A stretch of 64,000 nucleotides of DNA from Elioraea sp. GTDB taxonomy: Bacteria > Pseudomonadota > Alphaproteobacteria > Acetobacterales > Acetobacteraceae. Shown here piece by piece: positions 58,071 through 64,000 of the stretch. A model generated the notes under the pieces. The model did not search any database and had not been told where the DNA came from. It was given only the letters and a program-made list of their open reading frames with translations. Within the stretch, counting starts at the first letter, position 1. Every line of letters begins with the position of its first letter. The position numbers and the translations under genes were made by a program. The stretch lies in contig NZ_JALHPR010000006.1 in assembly GCF_022842375.1 (NCBI RefSeq), positions 148,988 through 212,987 on the forward strand, given 5' to 3'.

Positions 58071-58502
58071 GTGACACGTTTTCTGATCGCTGCCCTACTG
58101 CTCCTCAGCCCCCTTCCCGCCGCCGCGCAGGGCGAGCCGCATGCCTGGCTGTTCGGTTCCTGGTCAGGCGGCACGATGCCGCCCAACCGCGCCCAGAGTG
58201 CCGCGGCCTGCAACGCCGTGCCGACGGTGATCGTCACGCGCGACATCGTGCTGCGCACCACGCTGCTCGACCCGACCTACCAGCAGCGCATCGTCGAGAC
58301 CGTGCGCGTCACGCCCGACGGCGCCGAGATCCGCTTCCGGCCGATCCCCCGCGTCCCAGGCATGTTCGGGGCCCAGGCAAACCCGGGTTTCGGCTGCGGC
58401 AGCCCCGACCTGCTCACCATCCGCCGCCGCGGGCCGAGCGAGATCGAATTCCCCGGCTGCCTCGACTTCCCTTCCCCGCTCGTCCGCTGCGCAGCACAGT
58501 AA
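58071..58502 (+). CDS. Secreted hypothetical protein, 143 residues
   Basis: Starts at GTG 58071 with a signal peptide (MTRFLIAALLLLSPLPAAAQ). The mature protein has HAWLFGSWSGGTMPP, two pairs of Cys (near residues 52 and 113-130) that could form disulfides, and a strand-rich core (RIVETVRVTPDGAEIRFRP). No known family. It precedes the racemase-like gene by nine bases and may be cotranscribed. Confidence 0.65.
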   Translation: MTRFLIAALLLLSPLPAAAQGEPHAWLFGSWSGGTMPPNRAQSAAACNAVPTVIVTRDIVLRTTLLDPTYQQRIVETVRVTPDGAEIRFRPIPRVPGMFGAQANPGFGCGSPDLLTIRRRGPSEIEFPGCLDFPSPLVRCAAQ

Positions 58503-58511
58503 AGCCTGACC

Positions 58512-59171
58512 ATGCCGCGCATCGCGCTGATCCACGCCCTCCGCCATTCGCCTCAGCCGATCGCCGAGGCCTTCGCGCGCCTCTGGCCGGCGCCCACACT
58601 GATGAACCTGCTCGATGACAGCCTCTCGGCCGACCTGGCCAGGGATGGCGCGATCACGCCGGCGATGACGCAGCGTTTCCTCGACCTCGCCGCCTATGCG
58701 CGGCGCACGGGGGCGGAGGCGATCCTCTTCACCTGCTCGGCCTTCGGCCCGTGCATCGAGGCGGTGAAGGCGGCGAACGCGGACATCCCCGTGCTGAAGC
58801 CGAACGAGGCAATGATCGATGCAGCGCTCGACGCAGCCCCCTCGGGTCGCATCGGGCTGCTCGCCACATTCCCCGCGACGCTGCCCTCCATGCGGCCCGA
58901 GTTCGCGGCGGCGGCAAAGGCGCGCGGCATCACGCTGACGCTCGCCGAAGCCTGCGCTCCCGCGGCGCTCTCTGCCCTCGATGCCGGGGATGCGGCGCGG
59001 CACGACGCTGAGGCCGCCGCCGTCGCGCCCACGCTCGAGGGAGAGGTGATCGCGCTTGCGCAGTTCAGTCTCGCCCGCGCGGCCGACGCGGTGGCCGCGG
59101 CGACCGGCAAGCGCGTGCTGACCACGCCCGACAGCGCCGTGCTGCGGCTGAAGGCGCTGCTGCGCGGCTGA
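58512..59171 (+). CDS. Asp/Glu/hydantoin racemase family protein
   Basis: A 219-residue protein of the aspartate/glutamate racemase superfamily. The first catalytic Cys is in ILFTCSAFGPCIEAVK and the second is in LAEACAPAALSAL. The nucleoside-free Rossmann-like halves are visible in RIALIHALRHSPQPIAEAF and GRIGLLATFPATLPSMRPEF. Members racemise amino acids or hydantoins, or decarboxylate arylmalonates, using the two Cys. The substrate cannot be deduced. It is convergent with the two-component operon. Confidence 0.8.
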   Translation: MPRIALIHALRHSPQPIAEAFARLWPAPTLMNLLDDSLSADLARDGAITPAMTQRFLDLAAYARRTGAEAILFTCSAFGPCIEAVKAANADIPVLKPNEAMIDAALDAAPSGRIGLLATFPATLPSMRPEFAAAAKARGITLTLAEACAPAALSALDAGDAARHDAEAAAVAPTLEGEVIALAQFSLARAADAVAAATGKRVLTTPDSAVLRLKALLRG

Positions 59172-59174
59172 CCG

Positions 59175-60494
59175 CTACGCGGGCAGCGTCGCGGTCGCCA
59201 TCACTCCAGCCGGGGAACGGTTCGCGAGCGTCACGTCACCGCCATGGGCGCGCAGGATGTTGCGCGCAATCGACAGGCCAAGCCCCGTGCCGCCTGTCTC
59301 GCGGTTGCGGCTTGCCTCCAGCCGGTGGAAGGGCTGGAACACGCGCTCGAGCTCCGCCTCGGGAATGCCTGGCCCCTCATCGGCCACCGCAATCCGCACG
59401 ATGCCCTGCTCCGGCCCCGACAGCGTCACGCGGCAGCCGCCGCCGTAGACCACGGCGTTGCGCACGAGGTTGCCGAGCGCGCGCTTGAGCGCCAGCGGCC
59501 GCGCATCGACCGGCAAATGCGGCGGCACCGCAAGCGTCACGACCTCATGGCCCGCAACGTCGTTCGCCTCGTCGGCGATGGTGCGCAGGAGCTCGGCGAG
59601 GTCGACGCGGCCCATCGGCTGCGTTGCCGCCTCGTCGCGCGCAAACGCAAGCGTGCCGGCGATCATCGCCTCCATTTCGTCGAGGTCGGCGAGGATCTTC
59701 GCCCGCTGCACATCGTCCTCGACGAACTCGGCGCGAAGCCTGAGCCGTGTGATCGGCGTGCGCAGGTCATGCCCGACGGCGGCCAGCATCGCCGTACGGT
59801 CGGCCACGAAGCGGCCGATCCTGTCGGCCATGGTATTGAACGCCGCTGCCGCCTGCGCCACCTCGGCCGGGCCCGTCTCCGGCAGCCTTGGCGCGTTCAC
59901 GTCACGGCCCAGTCGTTCCGCGGCGGCGGCAAGGTCGCTGATCGGGCGGGTGGTGCGCCGCACCGCCCAGAACGACAGCGCGGCAACCGCCACCGTCATC
60001 AGCCCGAGTGCGGCGAGGAAGCCGGGCGCCGACCAGGGCCGCGGCGGCGGCGGGCGCGCGTTGACGTTGAGCCAGGCTCCCTCCGGCAACCGCAGACTGA
60101 CCGTGATCGCCCGTCGCGGCACGCCGCCAACCAGCACCTCGCGCGGGCGCATGTGCAGCGGCCCGAGGCGCGAGAGGCCGGCAGCGATCCTGTCGATGCC
60201 GGGGTCGGTGATCAGCCCGCGCTCGGGCGCGAGCGGCGCGGCATCGACGGTGGCGGTGACACCTTCGGGCAGGTCGAAGCCACGGGCGATGGCATCGCGC
60301 CGCTCCGGCTGGCTCATCACCAGCGTGCGCCAGAGTGCCGCCGTGCGCCCGACCGCCTCGCGCGCCTGCTGTGCGCGCTGGATCTCGATGCGGTCGAAGG
60401 CATGGATGGTCAGTGCGACGACCTGCACCGCGAACAGGCCGAGAAGGAGGACGAGGAAGGTCCGCCCCGCGATCGAGCGTGGCCAAACCCTCAT
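59175..60494 (-). CDS. Sensor histidine kinase (EnvZ-like, HAMP)
   Basis: A 439-residue kinase: an N-terminal membrane helix (TFLVLLLGLFAVQVVALTI), a periplasmic region of about 130 residues, a second helix (residues about 157-177), HAMP, phosphoacceptor His242 in AVGHDLRTPITRL, and an ATPase domain with N box LGNLVRNAVVYG and G boxes VADEGPGIPEAEL and GTGLGLSIARNIL. It pairs with the OmpR-type regulator encoded immediately upstream (ATGA overlap). The signal is unknown. The secreted Gly/Met-rich protein across the divergent promoter is a possible target or modulator. Confidence 0.92.
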   Translation of the reverse strand: MRVWPRSIAGRTFLVLLLGLFAVQVVALTIHAFDRIEIQRAQQAREAVGRTAALWRTLVMSQPERRDAIARGFDLPEGVTATVDAAPLAPERGLITDPGIDRIAAGLSRLGPLHMRPREVLVGGVPRRAITVSLRLPEGAWLNVNARPPPPRPWSAPGFLAALGLMTVAVAALSFWAVRRTTRPISDLAAAAERLGRDVNAPRLPETGPAEVAQAAAAFNTMADRIGRFVADRTAMLAAVGHDLRTPITRLRLRAEFVEDDVQRAKILADLDEMEAMIAGTLAFARDEAATQPMGRVDLAELLRTIADEANDVAGHEVVTLAVPPHLPVDARPLALKRALGNLVRNAVVYGGGCRVTLSGPEQGIVRIAVADEGPGIPEAELERVFQPFHRLEASRNRETGGTGLGLSIARNILRAHGGDVTLANRSPAGVMATATLPA

Positions 60495-61210
60495 GTCCGT
60501 TCCACCTCGGTGGCGAGCACGTAGCCGCCGCCGCGCACCGTCTTGATCAGGGCGGGGTTCTTCGCGTCGTCATCGAGCTTGCGCCGCACGCGGCTGACGG
60601 CGACGTCGATCGCACGGTCGAACGGGCCGGTGGTGCGACCGTGCAGCAGGTCCATCAGCATGTCGCGTGTGAGCACCCGCCCCGGCCGGTCGGCGAGGCA
60701 GGCGAGCAGTTCGTACTCGCCCCCCGTCAGCGGTACCTCGACGCCTGTGGGCGAGAGCAGGCGTCGGCGGGCGGTCTCGAGCGTCCAGCCGGCGAAGCGG
60801 TAGGTCGCGGCTGGCCCGCCATCGTCCTCCGGCAGGGTCTCGCCACGGCGGAGCACGGCGCGGATGCGGGCGAGCAGTTCGCGCGGGTTGAACGGCTTCG
60901 GCACATAGTCATCGGCGCCGAGCTCGAGGCCGACGATTCGGTCCGTCTCCTCGCCCATCGCCGTCAGCATCACCACCGGCGTTCGCCCCTCGCCCCTGAT
61001 GAATCGCAGCAGCGCGAGCCCGTCCTCGCCAGGCAGCATCAGGTCGAGCACGACGAGGGCGAAGCGCTGCCCGGGCCAGAGCCGGCGAAGCTCACGCCCA
61101 TCGCGCGCGCCGGTGACGCGGAAGCCGTGCTTTTCCAGGAAGCGCGACAGCAGGTCGCGGATCTCACGGTCATCGTCGACGACGAGGATGTGCGGGGCAG
61201 GCTCTGCCAT
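60491..61210 (-). CDS. OmpR family response regulator
   Basis: A 239-residue regulator. The receiver has acidic pocket VVDDDREIRD, phosphoacceptor Asp56 (LVVLDLMLPGEDG), Thr in VVMLTAMGEE and Lys in YVPKPFNP. The C-terminal winged helix has LTGGEYELLACLADRPGRVL, RDMLMDLLHGRTTGPFDRAI and VSRVRRKLDDD. ATG at 61210 is preceded by AAGGGGGA. It forms an operon with the downstream kinase, and is divergent from the gene at 61409. Confidence 0.93.
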   Translation of the reverse strand: MAEPAPHILVVDDDREIRDLLSRFLEKHGFRVTGARDGRELRRLWPGQRFALVVLDLMLPGEDGLALLRFIRGEGRTPVVMLTAMGEETDRIVGLELGADDYVPKPFNPRELLARIRAVLRRGETLPEDDGGPAATYRFAGWTLETARRRLLSPTGVEVPLTGGEYELLACLADRPGRVLTRDMLMDLLHGRTTGPFDRAIDVAVSRVRRKLDDDAKNPALIKTVRGGGYVLATEVERT

Positions 61211-61408
61211 GTCCCCTTGTCGCGCTTCCCGAGGGCCGGAGGCAACGGGGCGCACGTCACGCAGCGTTGCCGGAGGGCCGGCCGCAACAGAGCGTTACAC
61301 ATCCTCACCGCCCCGCAACGGCGGGACGAACGCCAGCAACCCCCACGGCCCATGCTCCACGACGATCCCCGATGGCTCGGGGCCAAACGTGGAGAGGATG
61401 CGGATCAG

Positions 61409-61927
61409 ATGAAGAACTGGATCAAGGTGACACTTGTGGCAGGCGGTCTCGCGAGCGCGGGCCTCGCCGGCTATGGCGCGGGCAAGATGGGCGCCTATGC
61501 CCAGGGCGGGCCTGGCATGGGCCCCGGCATGGGCCAGGGCCAGGGCATGGGGCCCGGCATGGGCCAGGGAATGGGTCCCGGCCAGGGCCAGGGCATGGGC
61601 CCCGGTATGGGCCAGGGCATGATGGGCCAGGGCATGGGCGAGCGTGGCCGCGGCCATCACGCCCATGGTGGCCAGATGGGCGGCCGCATGAGCGGGCCGT
61701 TCGCGCAGTTCTTCATCAACCGCGACAACAAGAACCTCACCAACGACGACGTGAAGAAGATCGCCGAGGCCGGCCTGCTCTGGTTCGGCGAGCGCAACTG
61801 GCGCATCGGCGAGGTGAAGGACAGCGGCTCGCGCACCGCCGAGTTCGTGCTCGTGACCACCGAGGGCGGCGTGATCGCCCGCTTCACGATGGATCGCGAC
61901 TCGGGCCGGGTGCGGCGGATCGCATGA
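61409..61927 (+). CDS. Secreted Gly/Met-rich protein with PepSY-like C-terminus
   Basis: A 172-residue exported protein. A signal segment (IKVTLVAGGLASAGLAGYGA) is followed by about 45 residues of M-G-x-G repeats (GPGMGPGMGQGQGMGPGMGQ), a His-rich patch (RGHHAHGG) and a C-terminal region of about 70 residues (FINRDNKNLTNDDVKKIAEA, VTTEGGVIARFTMDRDSGRV) that resembles a PepSY-type fold. Met- and His-rich segments often bind copper or other metals. The gene is divergent from the OmpR/kinase operon, suggesting it is regulated by it. GGAGAGG precedes the ATG. Confidence 0.7.
   Translation: MKNWIKVTLVAGGLASAGLAGYGAGKMGAYAQGGPGMGPGMGQGQGMGPGMGQGMGPGQGQGMGPGMGQGMMGQGMGERGRGHHAHGGQMGGRMSGPFAQFFINRDNKNLTNDDVKKIAEAGLLWFGERNWRIGEVKDSGSRTAEFVLVTTEGGVIARFTMDRDSGRVRRIA
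61498..61645 (+). repeat. Imperfect coding minisatellite (GGCATGGGCCAG/CCCC units)
   Basis: Units of about 12 bases (GGCATGGGCCCC, GGCATGGGCCAG, GGCCAGGGCATG) repeat about a dozen times inside the Gly/Met-rich gene. Each unit is a multiple of three, so copy-number change would lengthen or shorten the protein without shifting frame. Confidence 0.85.
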
Positions 61928-62015
61928 TCCGATCCGGAGGATGCATGCGCCGAATTGCCTGACTCGACACTTGGGTTCACGGCGAAGCATCGGCTGACCC
62001 GGCTTTCCGCCGGCG

Positions 62016-62040
62016 CGGCGGGGAGGCATTCTCCCCGCCG
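62016..62040 (+). promoter_or_regulatory. 10-bp hairpin spanning the AlkA-like gene start region
   Basis: CGGCGGGGAG (62016-62025) pairs perfectly with CTCCCCGCCG (62031-62040) around a five-base loop. The left arm contains the only Shine-Dalgarno-like GGGGAG, and the right arm ends in the G of the GTG start at 62040. It could terminate the upstream transcript or block translation of the glycosylase gene. No T-run follows. Confidence 0.5.
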
Positions 62041-62699
62041 TGCCGGACCCCATCGCCCCGATCCCCCCCCTGCCTGCGCCTGAGCGTGCCGCGCTCAGGC
62101 GGCTGGCTGCCCGCGTGCCGGAGTTCGCCGCCATCGAGCGCGCCGCCGGCCCGCTGCCCTGGCGCACGCGCGAGGCGGGGTTCTCCGGCCTGCTCGCGGC
62201 CATCGTCGGGCAGCAGATCAGCAACCTCGCCGCCGCCGCCATCTGGAAGCGCATCGAGGCGCTGATGGCGGGAAGCCCACGTGCCGAGGCGCTGCTCGCC
62301 CTGCCCGAGGGGGCGTTGCGCGAGGCCGGGCTCTCGCGCCCGAAAATCGCCTATGCGCGCGGCCTGGCCGACGCCGTGGCCACGAAGCGCCTCGACCCTG
62401 ACGCCTTCCCCGCGATGGACGACGAGGCGGTGATCGCGGCGATCAGCGCGCTCAACGGCTTCGGGCGATGGTCGGCCGAGATCTACCTGCTGTTCGCGCT
62501 CCAGCGCCGCGACGCATTCCCCGCCGCAGACCTGGCACTCGCCTGCTCGGCCGAGGCGCTGTTCGGCCTGCCCGCGCGGCCGCCGGAGAAGGCGCTGCGC
62601 GCGTTGGCGGAACCCTGGGCGCCCTATCGCGGCCTTGCCGCGCGGCTGCTCTGGCACCACTGGCGGCACCTCAAGAGCCGCCCCGCTTTCGACAGTTGA
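62040..62699 (+). CDS. DNA-3-methyladenine glycosylase, AlkA-like
   Basis: A 219-residue HhH-GPD glycosylase. The core is FSGLLAAIVGQQISNLAAAA (substrate helix), the helix-hairpin-helix is ALNGFGRWSAEIYLLFAL, and the catalytic Asp is in FPAADLALACSAEALFG. It excises alkylated bases. It lacks the N-terminal domain of E. coli AlkA, like many short bacterial members. The start is GTG 62040, which lies at the edge of a strong hairpin; no other good start is seen in frame until within the conserved core. Confidence 0.87.
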   Translation: MPDPIAPIPPLPAPERAALRRLAARVPEFAAIERAAGPLPWRTREAGFSGLLAAIVGQQISNLAAAAIWKRIEALMAGSPRAEALLALPEGALREAGLSRPKIAYARGLADAVATKRLDPDAFPAMDDEAVIAAISALNGFGRWSAEIYLLFALQRRDAFPAADLALACSAEALFGLPARPPEKALRALAEPWAPYRGLAARLLWHHWRHLKSRPAFDS

Positions 62700-62741
62700 T
62701 GGCTTTCGATCGTTGATCCCCTTGTGCAAGGAAACGACACC

Positions 62742-63527
62742 GTGACGATGAGCCCGCATATCCGCACCGAGCGCCATGGCGACATCGCCGTCGTCGTGTT
62801 CGATCGCCGCGAGAAGCGCAACGCCTTCAACCTCGCGATGTGGGAAACCCTCGCCGCGACGATGGACGCGCTGTCGGCCGACGGCACGCTCCGCTGCGTC
62901 GTGCTGCGCGGCGCCGGTGCCGAGGCGTTCAGCGCGGGTGCGGACATCTCCGCCTTCGAGGACGAGCGCGGCACGCGCGAGAAGGAGGACCACTACGGCG
63001 AGGTCTGCCACCGCGGCATGCAGTCGATCCGCGCCTGCATCCATCCCACCGTCGCGATGATCCAGGGGGTCTGCATCGGCGGCGGTGCGGGCATCGCCAC
63101 GATGTGCGATTTCCGCGTCGGCGGCGAGGGCCTGCGCTTCGGCATCACCGCGCGCAACCTCGGCATCTGGTATCCGTACGCGGAGATGGACCCCGTGGTG
63201 CAGATCTGCGGCACCGCGGTTGCGGCCGAGATCTTCATCGAGGGCCGCATCTTCTCCGGTGCGGAGGCGTACCAGAAGGGCCTGCTCTCCCGCGTCGTGG
63301 CGGATGATCGCGTCGAGGACGAGGCCATGGCGCTCGCACGTCGCATCGCCGAGGGGGCGCCGCTGTCGGCCCGCTTCCACAAGCGTGCGCTCACCCTGCT
63401 CCGCGGCGCGCTGCCGGTGACGGCGGAACAGGAGGCAGCGGTGAACGACTTCGTGCTGACGGAGGATTTCCAGAACGCCTTCCGCGCCTTCCTCGCCAAG
63501 CGCAAGCCGGTGTTCCAGGCGCGGTAG
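62742..63527 (+). CDS. Enoyl-CoA hydratase/isomerase family protein
   Basis: A 261-residue crotonase. The oxyanion-hole segments are GAGAEAFSAGADISAFED and MIQGVCIGGGAGIATMCDFRV. The usual second catalytic Glu region reads TARNLGIWYPYAEMDPVVQI, which is unusual (aromatic residues instead of the EVxLG pattern), so it may be an isomerase or a hydratase for an uncommon acyl-CoA. AAGGA lies nine bases before GTG 62742; ATG 62748 is an alternative. Confidence 0.85.
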   Translation: MTMSPHIRTERHGDIAVVVFDRREKRNAFNLAMWETLAATMDALSADGTLRCVVLRGAGAEAFSAGADISAFEDERGTREKEDHYGEVCHRGMQSIRACIHPTVAMIQGVCIGGGAGIATMCDFRVGGEGLRFGITARNLGIWYPYAEMDPVVQICGTAVAAEIFIEGRIFSGAEAYQKGLLSRVVADDRVEDEAMALARRIAEGAPLSARFHKRALTLLRGALPVTAEQEAAVNDFVLTEDFQNAFRAFLAKRKPVFQAR

Positions 63528-63610
63528 GAGCCACCGCCCCCACCGCCCTGACCCGGCCTGGGGGGGGGACCTTAATCCCGCGCTTACGTCTGTCTGCGCA
63601 TCGTCGGACG

Positions 63611-64000
63611 ATGACAGCGCTGGCACGCCAAAGCACGCCTGCACACACGCCGGCAGAACCGCCGCGCGCCGCAGCACCTGACGCGCCGCTCGCACCCGCG
63701 AGCTTCCGCGAACGCGGCGTCGTTCTCGCAGCCACCACGCCCGCCTTCGCGTTCGCCCGCGTGCGCGATGCAGCCGGCGGGCGTGAGCTCATTCTGCGCA
63801 ACGCATCCGGCACGCGCGGAGCGATGGTGATCCCGCTCGCCAAGGCGGCCGACTATGCCCGCCCCTCGCTGCATGACCGCGCCGTGCTCGCCGACCTTGC
63901 CGCGACGCCACGCCTCGGCCCGAGCCAGATGGCGCTGATCGCCCGCAGCGCGGCGCGCGCGGGCCTTGCCGGGCGGTCGGCGATGGCAGCGGCGGAGGCC
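63611..64000 (+). CDS. Hypothetical protein, 5' part (cut by window end)
   Basis: The frame from ATG 63611 stays open to the end of the window (130 codons, no stop). The product starts MTALARQSTPAHTPAEPPRA with a Pro/Ala-rich region, then shows strands (SFRERGVVLAATTPAFAFAR, GRELILRNASGTRGAMVIPL) and a helical part (LHDRAVLADLAATPRLGPSQ). I recognise no family. The codon usage is typical of the neighbours, so I consider it real. The 83-base spacer upstream is GC-rich with a run of nine Gs. Confidence 0.55.
   Translation, partial: MTALARQSTPAHTPAEPPRAAAPDAPLAPASFRERGVVLAATTPAFAFARVRDAAGGRELILRNASGTRGAMVIPLAKAADYARPSLHDRAVLADLAATPRLGPSQMALIARSAARAGLAGRSAMAAAEA

Overview
The window is a GC-rich (about 70 percent), densely coding chromosomal segment of an alphaproteobacterium. 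The PhyR/NepR/EcfG general stress response module is the clearest alphaproteobacterial marker, and the gene content suggests Acetobacteraceae or another Rhodospirillales lineage. I see no rRNA, CRISPR array, insertion sequence or prophage. There is one tRNA gene, tRNA-Lys(UUU). About 70 genes are supported, and both ends of the window cut a gene.

Region 1 (1-8 kb) is a general stress response island. It holds two EcfG-type sigma factors, the anti-sigma factor NepR, the response regulator PhyR, a HisKA_2-type sensor kinase, and the end of a second related kinase. Around them lie small stress-type genes: a YqjD/YqjE-like pair, CsbD, DUF1328, and an unlisted 25-residue membrane peptide preceded by an exact GGAAC-N17-GTT EcfG-type promoter. 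Region 2 (6.8-25 kb) is mostly housekeeping: lipid kinase, metallophosphoesterase, AI-2E-type permease, cyclophilin, coaD, gyrA, a BTAD/TPR regulator, threonine dehydratase, a MaoC-phosphotransacetylase fusion, recQ and mmsB. It also holds a curious 46-residue repeat peptide next to a DUF6065-like gene.

Region 3 (25.2-44.8 kb) is the most interesting part. A nine-gene plus-strand operon encodes a molybdenum hydroxylase (FAD subunit plus a fused FeS/molybdopterin subunit), a 6-hydroxynicotinate reductase-like iron-sulfur flavoprotein, an ApbE-superfamily UPF0280 protein, a DUF1185 protein and a branched-chain-type ABC importer. A minus-strand operon encodes a MarR regulator, a ferredoxin-NADP reductase and an enamidase-like amidohydrolase. 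The set matches the first steps of reductive nicotinate breakdown known from Eubacterium barkeri. A shared 14-bp palindromic element (12 of 14 identical) sits at the MarR promoter and at the promoter of the operon 15 kb away, which ties the two together. UPF0280 may be the flavin transferase that matures the reductase, which itself carries an SGAT motif. A TRAP transporter and a hydratase-like gene follow.

Region 4 (44.8-56 kb) holds three small membrane proteins and an acetate/propionate-type group: an SSS symporter with its DUF4212 partner, a CBS-DUF294 protein, a DnaQ-like exonuclease and propionyl-CoA synthetase. Region 5 (56-64 kb) has a YqaA-like membrane protein, an MFS carrier, an Asp/Glu racemase-like protein, an OmpR-type two-component system divergent from a Gly/Met-rich secreted protein, an AlkA-like glycosylase under a strong hairpin, an enoyl-CoA hydratase, and a gene cut by the window end.
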